Source: Levilactobacillus tujiorum
GTDB lineage: Bacteria > Bacillota > Bacilli > Lactobacillales > Lactobacillaceae
Direction: 5' to 3'
Length of the DNA: 64,000 bases
NCBI RefSeq assembly: GCF_012641185.1
Contig: NZ_JAAXLK010000010.1
Coordinates: 28,258 to 92,257 of the forward strand
Position numbers and translations under genes: made by a program
Notes under the pieces: model-generated
What the model was told of the DNA's origin: nothing
The model's input: only the letters and a program-made list of their open reading frames with translations
Database searches by the model: none
Shown here: piece by piece, positions 41,391-49,934 of the stretch
How positions within the stretch are numbered: the stretch's first letter is position 1
How the letters are laid out: each line of letters opens with the position of its first letter

Positions 41391-41637
41391 GTTAGAGGAG
41401 TGGGACTTCAAAAACTTAGAGGGGGATAGTCATTCGAGGTGAATGGCGAATTTGAGGAAGTTGAACGCTCAGTGCTATTCAACAAAGCCTAGTGTACAAG
41501 GATTTTTACCGCTGAACTATTGGCTGACGGTAAGGATTGGCTAAGAATTTCTTAGAATTGAATGTTTTTAAAGATTGCGGAGCGAAAAGGTGCGTGATCC
41601 CTGGGTGGGTAGTGGAATTACTTCCTATGAATAAGAA

Positions 41638-41671
41638 AACAGCACGACATGGTTGATCATGTCGTGCTGTT
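41638..41671. terminator. Terminator of the C39-like peptidase gene
   Basis: AACAGCACGACATG and CATGTCGTGCTGTT, 14 bp perfect, loop GTTGAT. The 250 bases between this and the MerR terminator hold no gene that I can see. Confidence 0.88.
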
Positions 41672-41697
41672 CTGTGTGGTTAATGGGATCTTTTTAA

Positions 41698-42633
41698 TTA
41701 ATAGATGGTGATAGCCTGCTTACCATATTCCTTCTTGAAATGTGACATGGATTCCCAGCTGATAGCACCATGGTCGTACTTCATGTTCTTACCACCAGTT
41801 CCTGCTTTAGCAGTTGAGCTGTAGTAAAGCGGATCGTTGACTTTAAATTTACCATTCTTGTAGCCCACGATAACTTTACAGTGGTTGCGTTTCTTATCGC
41901 CGTTCTTTTGGTAGGAAGAGTATCCATAGAATAGAACGGGATAGCCGCCTTGGACGTACATCTTGATCTTGTTGGCACTGGACTTGGAAATATTAGCAGT
42001 TCGCTTGGTCCAATGGTGAGAGTATTTAGTTAAGGCAGCAGCGGTAATGACGTGGCCGAAACCGGCACCAGTATACACATTGCCCTTCTGGCCGCCCTTG
42101 GTAGGAACCATCGGTAAATGATCTTGTGCATAACGTAGATTTACTTTGACACCGCGATACCGGAGCAACATTGCCATGGAAGCTGAGGCACAGCCCCATG
42201 GTGCAAAGACTGGCTTATATTGACTGACGTAAGGGACCTTCATGACTTTGCTAGTTGTACTGGTGGCAACAGCGTGAGCATTAACGTAGCCAAGGTATTT
42301 CTTGTGTGAGTTGTATAGACGATAGTAAACCCGACCATTACTCAATTTATACTTACCATTGGCTTTATATGTTTTATGAAATAGCTTGTTTGAGGATGAA
42401 ACGGCGTGCCAATTGTTTTGATAAACCTTGTAGTTTTTCTTAACAAAATAAACAGAATGTTTGTAGTTCCGCCAAGACTTGCTGTTTTTAGCTGGAACCG
42501 TTTTCGTTGCGGCGCTAGCAGAAGTCGTTGTTGGCGTCACTACGGGGATGCTGATGCTACTGCTAAGTGTAACCATTGCAAGTAGGACTGCACCATTACG
42601 GAGTAGTCGGTTACTTAGACTGTGTTTAACCAT
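41698..42633 (-). CDS. Secreted C39-like cysteine peptidase
   Basis: 311 residues. A signal peptide (LLRNGAVLLAMVTLSSSISI) ends near TTSASAATK, then a basic, Tyr-rich region of about 110 residues that resembles small surface-binding (SLAP/SH3-like) repeats (YKLSNGRVYYRLYNSHKKYL). The peptidase_C39_2 domain follows: the Cys in APWGCASASMAMLL, the His in RNHCKVIVGY and the Asp in VNDPLYY form the expected triad. The ATG at 42631-42633 has AGGAGG upstream. Secreted members are thought to cut Gly-rich or peptidoglycan-associated peptides; the target is not known here. Confidence 0.87.
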   Translation of the reverse strand: MVKHSLSNRLLRNGAVLLAMVTLSSSISIPVVTPTTTSASAATKTVPAKNSKSWRNYKHSVYFVKKNYKVYQNNWHAVSSSNKLFHKTYKANGKYKLSNGRVYYRLYNSHKKYLGYVNAHAVATSTTSKVMKVPYVSQYKPVFAPWGCASASMAMLLRYRGVKVNLRYAQDHLPMVPTKGGQKGNVYTGAGFGHVITAAALTKYSHHWTKRTANISKSSANKIKMYVQGGYPVLFYGYSSYQKNGDKKRNHCKVIVGYKNGKFKVNDPLYYSSTAKAGTGGKNMKYDHGAISWESMSHFKKEYGKQAITIY

Positions 42634-42786
42634 GATTGTTCCTCCTATGTAATATCTGTTTGCCACAAAACTGATTATACGCCAAAACTATTGTTTGTTT
42701 CAACATTATATAAGACTGATTTTATAAGGGAGGAGTCATTTAGTTATCTTATAGTCGTTCTGAGCCAATGGCTGGAAAAGTAAAAA

Positions 42787-42908
42787 TGGGTCTGGGATAA
42801 AAGCCCCAGACCCATTTCCATATCCGAATTTACATTGTCGAAACGTGCGCCAAAAGGCAGCTAGCTCCGCTTAAGGCTGATAATCGCCTTTTGTCCCACT
42901 CTCATTTA
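42787..42908. repeat. Dispersed intergenic repeat B, copy 2
   Basis: GTCTGGGATAAAAGCCCCAG at the start, CCGAATTTACATTGTCGAAA and CGTGCGCCAAAAGGCAGCT inside, and CTTTTGTCCCACTCTCATTT at the end, matching 863-1026 with an internal deletion. It lies between the peptidase promoter and the nicotinamidase 3' end. Confidence 0.75.
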
Positions 42909-42931
42909 GGTTATCTATTGGTTGGTGATTC

Positions 42932-43489
42932 CTACGGCACAATCGTGGCCCCTAGCGCCGTCTCAAAATGAGTCAACGCCCAGTCGTGGCCGGCTTGGTT
43001 AAAGCTTGCCACGGCGTCACGGTGAATGGCGAGTTGATAGCCTAGATTGTAGGCGTCGACGGCGGTGTGCAGGACACAAATGTCGGTACAGACGCCGGCT
43101 AAATGGAGGGTGTCCACGTGGCGTTCACGCAGGCGTAGGTCGAGGTCAGTTCCCGCAAAAGAACTGTACCGAGTTTTATCGAAGAGCCAGACGTTATCCG
43201 CCGCGGCGTGTTGATCGTACCAACTCTTTACGGGACCAAAGAGTTCTCGGCCCCAAGTGTCACGTACGTTGTGAGGGGGGAAGAGCTTGCTTTCGGGATG
43301 GTAGGGATCATGTGGTGTGTGGACGTCGGTAGGAAATAACACCCAATCATTGGCTTGGTGAAAGCTGTCGGCTAAAGCCACAATTGCCGGTGCTAACGCT
43401 TGTCCAGGTGTGCCACAGGTTAGGGCGCCTTCGGTAGCTACAAAATCATTAGTATAATCGATGATCAACAGTGCTTGGTGACTTGCCAT
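42932..43489 (-). CDS. pncA: Nicotinamidase / isochorismatase-family hydrolase
   Basis: 185 residues. Catalytic triad: Asp in LIIDYTNDF, Lys in FDKTRYSSF and Cys in GVCTDICVLHTAVDAY. The opening block DYTNDFVATEGALTCGTPGQ is that of Firmicutes nicotinamidases, which turn nicotinamide into nicotinate for NAD salvage; metal ligands lie in PTDVHTPHDPYHPE. AAAGGAG is upstream of the ATG at 43487-43489, which I prefer over a longer frame. Monocistronic, divergent from the PadR operon. Confidence 0.92.
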   Translation of the reverse strand: MASHQALLIIDYTNDFVATEGALTCGTPGQALAPAIVALADSFHQANDWVLFPTDVHTPHDPYHPESKLFPPHNVRDTWGRELFGPVKSWYDQHAAADNVWLFDKTRYSSFAGTDLDLRLRERHVDTLHLAGVCTDICVLHTAVDAYNLGYQLAIHRDAVASFNQAGHDWALTHFETALGATIVP

Positions 43490-43671
43490 GTTCATCCACT
43501 CCTTTAGGTTGTTGAAGCTAGTATGTCCAGTGCGCCGCGGCTTGTCAACCAACGGGAGATTAGTTTCGTTATATCAAGTGGTGATTTTATTAATAACGTT
43601 TTTGCCCGAGGCGCGAGCTTTAAACAATTGTAGCGATCCGACTTTTTATAAAATATTACCGGAAAATGATA

Positions 43672-43733
43672 TTGACAGGGACGAGGCGACATCGTATACT
43701 ATTGGTGAATTCATATTATATCGCGTATAATAT
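43672..43733 (+). promoter_or_regulatory. Promoter and probable operator of the PadR/DUF1700/DUF4097 operon
   Basis: TTGACA (43672-43677), a 17-base spacer and TATACT (43695-43700) make a near-consensus promoter. Directly downstream, ATATTATA-TCGCG-TATAATAT (43713-43733) is an 8-bp-arm palindrome, placed where the first gene's product could repress its own operon. Confidence 0.8.
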
Positions 43734-43750
43734 TGGGAGGAGGAAAGCTT

Positions 43751-44068
43751 ATGGCCATTCAGGTACCAACTGAACTCCTTGATGGCAGTGTTTTAGGGCT
43801 GTTGACGCAACAGGATCACTACGGCTACACCCTAACTCAGGAAGTTCGCCAACTCTTGCCGATCTCGGAATCGACCCTTTATCCGGTCCTACGGCGGCTG
43901 AAGAAAAATGGCTGGCTGGACACCTATGACGAGCCCTTTCAGGGACGCAATCGCCGGTATTACCGCCTAACTGACAGCGGTCGGGAACGACTGCAGGAGA
44001 TTCAGGGGGACTGGCAGGACTTCAGTCAGGCAATTGCCCAGTTATTGGAGGGAAACACACATGAATGA
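43751..44068 (+). CDS. PadR-family regulator of an envelope operon
   Basis: 105 residues, short PadR type (no C-terminal helical domain). Winged helix: DGSVLGLLTQQDHYGYTLTQ, then SESTLYPVLRRLKKNGWLDT and the wing GRNRRYYRLTDSGRERL. GAGGAGG is upstream of the ATG at 43751. It overlaps the next gene by eight bases. In Firmicutes such PadR genes precede DUF1700 and DUF4097 genes and respond to cell-envelope stress; autoregulation is suggested by the promoter palindrome. Confidence 0.92.
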   Translation: MAIQVPTELLDGSVLGLLTQQDHYGYTLTQEVRQLLPISESTLYPVLRRLKKNGWLDTYDEPFQGRNRRYYRLTDSGRERLQEIQGDWQDFSQAIAQLLEGNTHE

Positions 44069-44705
44069 ATACATTAAAGAAGTAGAACGGCTGATTGGGC
44101 AACTGACCACTGCCGAACAGCAGGATGTCGTGGAGTATTACCGTGAATACTTAATGGATGCGGGAATCGAGAGCTACCAGCAAGCCGTTGATGAACTGGG
44201 GAGCCCCCGGTCTTTAGCCCGCAAAGTGTTAGCGGACTACTCTATCCGGCTCAGCGAACAGAGTCAGCAGGCCTCGCAGGCCCAGCCCTCTTCACGCGCA
44301 GCCGCTCAGGCAGCTAAGAGTAATGTTAAAACGGTCTGGCTGATCATTTTAGCGCTGCTATCCACGCCAGTGACCATTCCGATTTTGCTGGTTATTGGGG
44401 CATTATTATTTGCTCTGGTTGCTGTGCTGGGGAGTTTATTGGTCGCAGCGGCGGCGATGTACATTACCGTCGTAGCCGTTGGGGTAATGTGCTGTGTCGC
44501 AGCACTCTTTGTGATTTGGCAGACGCCGTGGACCGGGCTCTTTTACCTGGGAATCGGGTTGTTTGCACTAGGTGCCAGCATACTAGGTTGGTTAATCGTG
44601 AAATGGTTAGGGCGTAAAATCGTCTGGGCTTTGTCTTGGGCGGCCAAGGGAGTCTATCAGCGCTTTATTCCACGGAGTCGGGCAGAACGGGGGCGTAAAC
44701 TATGA
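44061..44705 (+). CDS. DUF1700 membrane protein
   Basis: 214 residues. The first half is the DUF1700 helical domain (MNEYIKEVERLIGQLTTAEQ, EYYREYLMDAG, ELGSPRSLARKVLADY), followed by a Gln/Ser/Ala linker and three or four membrane helices (WLIILALLSTPVTIPILLVI, LLVAAAAMYITVVAVGVMC), ending in a basic tail. GGAGGG precedes the ATG, which lies inside the end of the PadR gene. It overlaps the next gene by four bases (ATGA). Function unknown; genomic association is with envelope-stress regulators. Confidence 0.9.
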   Translation: MNEYIKEVERLIGQLTTAEQQDVVEYYREYLMDAGIESYQQAVDELGSPRSLARKVLADYSIRLSEQSQQASQAQPSSRAAAQAAKSNVKTVWLIILALLSTPVTIPILLVIGALLFALVAVLGSLLVAAAAMYITVVAVGVMCCVAALFVIWQTPWTGLFYLGIGLFALGASILGWLIVKWLGRKIVWALSWAAKGVYQRFIPRSRAERGRKL

Positions 44706-45670
44706 AACGCAGCGCAAAGATTGGGTTAACTCTAATGATTTTAGGAGCCGTCTTGTTTGGGGTTGGCTGGTTGAATCACGGGGACAAAGCAGTGGTATGG
44801 AACCGTGATACCAGAGGCTTTAAGACGGTCAAACGGGTGAAGCGTAGTTTTCGTCCGAACGCGTATCGACGCATTGTGATTGATTCTAAAGCACCGGTGA
44901 CCATCAAAGCCGGGGATACGAATCGGGTGACGGTGAGTTATGTGGACGGCAATCCTAATCTGCCAACTGCACGCGTCACTAAGCAGACGTTGACGATTAC
45001 GGGTGGTCGTTCGGCGGCACACACGAACTTTACCGTGTTCGGTTTTTCAGATGGTGTGACGACGAATAATGGGGTGCTGATCACCGTGCCGCGAGATCAG
45101 CAGCTCGATAGCTTGGTCGTGAAGAAGGGGAGCGGTAGCCTGTCATTACGGACACTACGCGCTAAGCAGGTGAACATTCAAAATAGTGACGACGTCAGTC
45201 TAATGGATCTAAAGGTCCAACGGGATGTGACCGTCCAGTCTAGTGACGGTGACATTTGGGCGGACCAGATTAAGGCGGATCGGTTAAGTATCAACACTGA
45301 TGACGGGGACATTGGTGTATCCAATAGTCGGTTGGCCACGAAACAGAATCAATTGGTAACAAATGACGGGGATATTCGGTTGTCGGAGAGCCATCTTGAC
45401 GGTGGCCGCCTTCATTCAGGGGATGGCGACATTAATTTGCAGGGGAACCATCTCACTAACCAGTTGACGGCGCATACGGCAGATGGGGATATTCATGCCT
45501 ATATCGGTAAGTCAGCGGGGGCCAAAGTGTTTGCGCGGGATGCTGATATGAGTGATATCGTCGTCCAAGGAAAGAATCGGAAGAGCGGCTACTGGCTGCG
45601 GCAAGATGCCCAGGCGCAATACCGGTTGAGTACGGATGATGGGGATATCCGGGTAGCTAACAGGTCTTAA
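44702..45670 (+). CDS. DUF4097 adhesin-like repeat protein, membrane-anchored
   Basis: 322 residues. One N-terminal membrane helix (LTLMILGAVLFGVGWL) is followed by a right-handed beta-helix of the DUF4097 type with repeated DGDI turns (SSDGDIWA, TDDGDIGV, TNDGDIRL, SGDGDINL, TADGDIHA, TDDGDIRV), each about 20 residues apart. The start overlaps the DUF1700 stop. It probably sits outside the cell near the membrane. It is the last gene of the PadR operon, followed by a terminator. The partner DUF1700 protein is expected to act with it. Confidence 0.9.
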   Translation: MKRSAKIGLTLMILGAVLFGVGWLNHGDKAVVWNRDTRGFKTVKRVKRSFRPNAYRRIVIDSKAPVTIKAGDTNRVTVSYVDGNPNLPTARVTKQTLTITGGRSAAHTNFTVFGFSDGVTTNNGVLITVPRDQQLDSLVVKKGSGSLSLRTLRAKQVNIQNSDDVSLMDLKVQRDVTVQSSDGDIWADQIKADRLSINTDDGDIGVSNSRLATKQNQLVTNDGDIRLSESHLDGGRLHSGDGDINLQGNHLTNQLTAHTADGDIHAYIGKSAGAKVFARDADMSDIVVQGKNRKSGYWLRQDAQAQYRLSTDDGDIRVANRS

Positions 45671-45672
45671 GT

Positions 45673-45706
45673 GAAAGAGTTGTGTCTGGTGCGCAACTCT
45701 TTTTTA
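45673..45706 (+). terminator. Terminator of the DUF4097 operon
   Basis: AAAGAGTTG and CAACTCTTTTTT arms, just after the stop codon. Confidence 0.88.
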
Positions 45707-45794
45707 CTGGCTTCTGGGATGAAACGTGGTAGAATGTAATGACTGCTTTATACCGGATTAAACATCAAATACAAGTATTAGAGGAGATTTTATC

Positions 45795-46793
45795 GTGTCT
45801 GATTCATCAGCTTATTGGCAAAAAATTGCGGCGCACGCCCAGGCCGAAAACCGGCCGTTCTTTAGTTTAGCGCCCATGGAGGCGGTAACCAACGCTATCT
45901 TTCGGCGAGTGGTTGCCCGCGCGGCGGCACCGGATGTCTTCTTTACGGAGTTCACCAACGCCATTAGTGTGACCCATCCTAAGGCTAAATTTACCGTACA
46001 AGGTCGGCTCTACGTGGCGCCTGAAGAGGCCCATATGCCAGTTGCCCAGCTATGGGGGAACGATGGCGATGCCTTTGCTCGCGCGGCGGCTAACGTCAAG
46101 GAACGCGGCTACGAGGCGATCGACATCAACATGGGCTGTCCAGATTCCACGGTGATCAAGAATCACGGTGGGAGTGATCTGATTCGTAATTTTGAGAGTG
46201 CCGCAGCGGTGATTGCGGGTGCGAAGACTGCGGGACTCCCCGTTAGTGTGAAGACACGGTTGGGATACAGTCGGCTCGATGAATGGCGCGACTGGTTGAC
46301 CTTCTTGTTCCAGCAGGACATTCCTTTACTGACGATCCACCTGCGGACGAAGAAAGAGATGAGTCGGGTACCGGCCCATTATGAATTGATTGATGATATC
46401 GTGAAATTACGGGATGAGGTCGCGCCCGATACGTTGCTACAATTGAATGGCGACATCGAGAACTATCAGGAAGGGGTAGCTTTAGCCAAGGCCCACCCTG
46501 GAGTCGACGGCATCATGATCGGTCGAGGAATCTTCACCAGTCCCTTTGCGTTTGAACAGACGCCACAGCATCATGACGTCAAGGAACTCCTGGGCTTGTT
46601 GAACTATCAATTGGATCTGTATGATGACTTTGAACAGCGGTTTGATACCTCGCGTTTTGCGTCGCTCAAGCGGTTCTTCAAGATCTACGTGCGGAGTGAA
46701 CCCAATGCGGCCAGCTTGCGGAACGCCATGATGGAGACTCACACGACGGATGAAGTGCGCCAGCTCCTGGCAGAATCTGAATTTACCAAGTAA
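45795..46793 (+). CDS. tRNA-dihydrouridine synthase
   Basis: 332 residues. FMN-binding TIM barrel beginning FFSLAPMEAVTNAIFRRVVA, with the catalytic Cys in DINMGCPDSTVIKNHGG and conserved Lys in VSVKTRLGYS, then TIHLRTKKEM and GIMIGRGIF. It reduces specific uridines in tRNA using NADPH and FMN. A GTG start is used, with GAGGAG upstream. The C-terminal helical domain (DDFEQRFDTSRFASLKRFFK) is that of the DusB/Dus-family of Firmicutes. Monocistronic. The first Met-Ser-Asp residues are clear by alignment with family lengths. Confidence 0.93.
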   Translation: MSDSSAYWQKIAAHAQAENRPFFSLAPMEAVTNAIFRRVVARAAAPDVFFTEFTNAISVTHPKAKFTVQGRLYVAPEEAHMPVAQLWGNDGDAFARAAANVKERGYEAIDINMGCPDSTVIKNHGGSDLIRNFESAAAVIAGAKTAGLPVSVKTRLGYSRLDEWRDWLTFLFQQDIPLLTIHLRTKKEMSRVPAHYELIDDIVKLRDEVAPDTLLQLNGDIENYQEGVALAKAHPGVDGIMIGRGIFTSPFAFEQTPQHHDVKELLGLLNYQLDLYDDFEQRFDTSRFASLKRFFKIYVRSEPNAASLRNAMMETHTTDEVRQLLAESEFTK

Positions 46794-46796
46794 TCC

Positions 46797-46833
46797 AAAA
46801 GCGCCAGCCCACATTTGTGAGCTGGCGTTTTTA
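46797..46833. terminator. Terminator between Dus and SMR genes
   Basis: AAAAGCGCCAGC and GCTGGCGTTTTT arms with a CCAC/GTGA inner pair; serves both convergent genes. Confidence 0.9.
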
Positions 46834-46851
46834 GTTTGGTGACGAGACTGC

Positions 46852-47175
46852 TCAGTGAGCCGATCCGTACAAGTTAAGAATCACGACGCCGGTCACGACC
46901 AGTGCTAATCCCAGAACACTGGCTAAGTTGAGCGGCTCGTGCCATAGAAATAGTGATAAGAGCGTCATAATGACAATTCCAATTCCAGCCCAGATGGCAT
47001 AGACGACATTGAGGTCGACTTGTTTCATAGCCAGCGATAAAAAGAACAGGCAAAGTCCGTACGCCATTACAGCTCCGAACGACGGCCAAAAACGGGTGAA
47101 GCCGGCCGCAGCCTTTAGCAAATTTGTACCAACTAGTTCCCCGGTAATTGCGGTACCTAAGTAGAAGTATGCCAT
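46852..47175 (-). CDS. SMR-family multidrug/cation exporter
   Basis: 107 residues with four membrane helices: MAYFYLGTAITGELVGTNLL contains the essential Glu in helix 1, and VVYAIWAGIGIVIMT is the helix 3 motif. It is closer to EmrE/QacC-type members than to the guanidinium exporter pair at 27098-27740, since GELVGT and YAIWAGIG are the classical wordings. A G-rich ribosome site is upstream of the ATG. It stands alone, so it probably works as a homodimer pumping lipophilic cations. No riboswitch precedes it. Confidence 0.91.
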   Translation of the reverse strand: MAYFYLGTAITGELVGTNLLKAAAGFTRFWPSFGAVMAYGLCLFFLSLAMKQVDLNVVYAIWAGIGIVIMTLLSLFLWHEPLNLASVLGLALVVTGVVILNLYGSAH

Positions 47176-47301
47176 CTGATAACCCCCCTAGTCATTCACG
47201 ACAAACATGTTCCACCTTCTAGCTTAGCAGGAGTGGGCGATGACGTAGTGGGAGAGCTTTTGCTTGGTAATGTGTCCGCCAAAACGGAAAGGCGGTATGA
47301 G

Positions 47302-47580
47302 TTACCGTGAATGGTAAATGCTACTGGTAAAGCCGGTTGTAGCGGCGGCTTCGTCGTTAGCGGCCCGAACGATCTTCTTCTGCGCGTCCGTTAAGCGGCT
47401 GTCGTTCCATTGCCGGATGGCCGTGTTTTTGGCAGCTTCGGATGGATAGGTCTTGCCATTAAACGTGTAGTCACTGGATGCTTGAACATCGTGGCCGCTC
47501 AGTGTCATTGGAATGGCGATAGCCACGGCGATAACTGCGATAATTGCGATAGCGAATTTAACAAATTTATGATTGAACAT
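47302..47580 (-). CDS. Small secreted protein, paralogue 1
   Basis: 92 residues. Signal peptide FVKFAIAIIAVIAVAIAIPM, with cleavage likely after VQA (VQASSDYTF). The mature part, about 60 residues, reads YTFNGKTYPSEAAKNTAIRQ, then WNDSRLTDAQKKIVRAANDE, and ends AAATTGFTSSIYHSR. AAAGGGGAAG is upstream of the ATG. It is alike, position by position, to the gene at 47956-48231. No domain recognised; both lack cysteines. Lactobacilli may use such small secreted proteins at the cell surface; a bacteriocin-like or adhesin role is not shown. Confidence 0.75.
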   Translation of the reverse strand: MFNHKFVKFAIAIIAVIAVAIAIPMTLSGHDVQASSDYTFNGKTYPSEAAKNTAIRQWNDSRLTDAQKKIVRAANDEAAATTGFTSSIYHSR

Positions 47581-47811
47581 GGTGAAACTTCCCCTTTACT
47601 TATGCCTAAATTGCGCGAGAACTTCAAGCGCAGCCTAAACAGCATACCGCAAGTTGGTTGGTCGGTGCAACTATTAATTTACGTTGATCTGACGGGGATT
47701 GGCGGGGATGCCTGACAGTAAAATAAGGACATCGCTTTCATAAATAACTGAAATTTTCAAGAATGATATTCGTTATAGTAAGGCTAACCAGCTGAAAATG
47801 GTCTGACCTGG

Positions 47812-47870
47812 TCACCTGCGGCTGTCAACGATTCCGGCTGCTATGGCGAACGGTAAGGCGACAGCATGTT
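47812..47870 (-). repeat. Fragment of repeat module 2 between the small secreted genes
   Basis: CACCTGCGGCTGTCAACGAT and CCGGCTGCTATGGCGAACGG then TAAGGCGACA match the end of module 2 in reverse. The 375-base gap (47581-47955) otherwise holds an AT-rich promoter area for paralogue 1. Confidence 0.65.
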
Positions 47871-47955
47871 CCACGTTGCTTGTCAAAACGCGATATAGTC
47901 ACTGACTAAAAAATCGCCGGCAAGACCATGATGGCCGCTGGCGATGATTGACTGA

Positions 47956-48231
47956 CTAGTTGTTAAAGTTTTGACTACGCAGACCGGTAGAGGCAGCTGC
48001 TTCTTCATTGGCCGCCTTGACCAACTTTTTTTGCGTGTCGGAAAGGCGGTTGTTCTGCCATTGCTTGGCCGCTTGATTCGTGGCTGCTTCGGATTGGTAA
48101 GTCTTGCCGTGAAAGGTGTAGTCGCCGGAAGCTTGGGCGTTGTTAGCCCCCAGAACAGTAGGCACAGCGATAGCAACGATCATGACTGCGACCAATGCCA
48201 ATAAAGTCTTTGCGAGTTTGCTCTTAAACAT
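47956..48231 (-). CDS. Small secreted protein, paralogue 2
   Basis: 91 residues. Signal peptide TLLALVAVMIVAIAVPTVLG, cleavage likely after AQA (NAQASGDYTF). The mature part repeats the pattern of paralogue 1: YTFHGKTYQSEAATNQAAKQ, WQNNRLSDTQKKLVKAANEE, AAASTGLRS. The most constant words are YTFxGKTYxSEAA, QW, RL and QKK-V-AAN. The two genes are 375 bases apart on the same strand, each with its own signal peptide and start, so this is a tandem duplication. Function unknown. Confidence 0.75.
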   Translation of the reverse strand: MFKSKLAKTLLALVAVMIVAIAVPTVLGANNAQASGDYTFHGKTYQSEAATNQAAKQWQNNRLSDTQKKLVKAANEEAAASTGLRSQNFNN

Positions 48232-48427
48232 AGTTAATTTTCTCCTTAATTATACCGAAATGATGCGTTCAACTTGTCCATCATACCTAAGTTAGTTTCG
48301 TCACACAACCATTAGTTTAAGCCCGGTAGATCAGCCTTTGATGGGAAACGTTGATGAATAGATAAAGGTATCGCTTCCAAGTAAAAAGTGATAAATTAAA
48401 GAAAAAGTGGAAGGCGTGGTGAATCGC

Positions 48428-49618
48428 ATGCAAGTGGCGGAGAAAATAGTAGGAAACGTGTCCCGGTCAGTTAATCCTTTCGGGTTGAAAGCCATGATGG
48501 CCCAGCAGATTCAGACGGTACGGGATCGCGGGACCTATGCTGGCGCAAAATGTGCGTTGATTCTGGGAGGCTCGGCCAGCTATGGCCTCGGTAGTCGACT
48601 GACAGCGGCGTTTGGTCAGGGGGCCACCACGATTTCGGTTGGTTACGCGCGTCCGCCCCATGATGACTTTCTGGGGGCCGCTGGCTGGTGGAACCAAGTT
48701 TACTTTAAGCAAGCAGCGGAACGGGCGGGCCTAATCGCCCAAAATTTCAATGCCAATGCTTTTCTCCCCAGCACGAAACAACTCATCGTCGACTACGTGC
48801 GGCAGAAATTAACGACCCCGATTGATCTCGTAGTCTATTCGGTTGCGGCGCCTAAACGCGCTAATCCGGCGAACCCGGACGAGGTCTGGCGTTCCGTGAT
48901 TAAGCCAATTGGGGCAGCCGTCACCGCCGCGTCACTTGATTTAGCACAAGAACGGCTCATCCAACAGACAATTCAACCTGCGACGCCAGCTGAAATTACA
49001 GCGACGACGCACGTTATGGGCGGAGAGGATTGGGAACGGTGGCTCCACGCACTACATACTGCAGGAGTGTTGGCCCCCAACTGTAAGACAATTCTCTTCT
49101 CATACGAGGGTCCTCAGCCGACCGCGGCGATTTACCGTGACGGGACGTTAGGACGGGCAAAACGAGCGGCCGAGGCCAGTGCGCAACGACTGCAGCGGTG
49201 GATGGCACCGATGGGTGGCGAGGCGTTGATCAGTGTTAACCAGTCAGCGGTAACCAAGGCCTCCGCGGTTATTCCCGGATTTTCGCGCTATATGCTGGCT
49301 TTATTGCAAGCGCAACGGGAACGTGGCGGCCATGAGTCAACGGTGGCCCACCAAGATCGGTTATTCCGCGAGATGGTCTACGGGCAACACCGACAAGTGG
49401 ATGCGCGGGGACGATTGCGGCCGGACGCGTTAGAAATGGCGCCAGCGCTGCAGGCAGCAGTCGCGCAAACCCTGTCGACACTGACACCAGCGACCTTTAC
49501 GCCGACGCTACCGGGGTATCAACTGTATCGCCAGGCTTTCCGCCAGCTGAGTGGTTTTGCCGTGCCGGGAGTGGCGGCGACGTTTGACCCCATGATATTA
49601 AATCACGTGAGTTATTAG
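48428..49618 (+). CDS. fabV: Trans-2-enoyl-CoA/ACP reductase, FabV type
   Basis: About 396 residues, the length of FabV. Nucleotide loop GGSASYGLGSR, then YSVAAPKRA, MGGEDWERW, the catalytic Tyr-x8-Lys in IYRDGTLGRAK, and VNQSAVTKASAVIPG, all in family order. It reduces trans-2-enoyl thioesters with NADH. Lactobacilli usually make fatty acids with FabI or FabK in the fab operon; this gene stands alone. The start is uncertain: ATG 48428 has a purine-rich GGAAGG 13 bases upstream, while GTG codons at 48416 and 48419 are closer. No terminator is seen downstream. Confidence 0.92.
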   Translation: MQVAEKIVGNVSRSVNPFGLKAMMAQQIQTVRDRGTYAGAKCALILGGSASYGLGSRLTAAFGQGATTISVGYARPPHDDFLGAAGWWNQVYFKQAAERAGLIAQNFNANAFLPSTKQLIVDYVRQKLTTPIDLVVYSVAAPKRANPANPDEVWRSVIKPIGAAVTAASLDLAQERLIQQTIQPATPAEITATTHVMGGEDWERWLHALHTAGVLAPNCKTILFSYEGPQPTAAIYRDGTLGRAKRAAEASAQRLQRWMAPMGGEALISVNQSAVTKASAVIPGFSRYMLALLQAQRERGGHESTVAHQDRLFREMVYGQHRQVDARGRLRPDALEMAPALQAAVAQTLSTLTPATFTPTLPGYQLYRQAFRQLSGFAVPGVAATFDPMILNHVSY

Positions 49619-49779
49619 AATTGTGAATAATTTATGTGAAGAAGCGGCGGAAATAATTCATTGAAAACGGACGATAAGCCCCATGTAATGCCTTTTCACG
49701 ACTATCCTTATGTAAGCGAAATCAATTAAAAATCACTGAGATTCGCGTCTTTTTGCTAGGGAATTTTCTAAAAAAGGTC

Positions 49780-49934
49780 TATAATACTTTGCAGTCTATA
49801 ACGACCGTCGTTGAAAATAACGGGCGGTGCGGAACAGTTTGGCGAGTGCGTGGAATTTATGCGCGACGTTGAGTGTTGCCAAACGAAGAAGAGGACCACA
49901 ATTGAACGCTGACAGTTAAGGAGAACCAAAACTT
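49780..49934 (+). promoter_or_regulatory. Promoter and hairpin-rich leader of the flavodoxin gene (gap 49619-49934)
   Basis: TATAAT at 49780-49785 is a good -10 element. The leader has GTTTGGC (49837-49843) pairing with GCCAAAC (49878-49884) and an upstream CCGTCGTT/AACGGGCGG stem. It lacks the conserved FMN-riboswitch words. The purpose is unknown; the rest of the gap shows no gene. Confidence 0.45.

Noticed and set aside
49780..49934. FMN riboswitch in the flavodoxin leader
   Set aside because: The conserved words of the FMN aptamer are absent; only generic hairpins are present.
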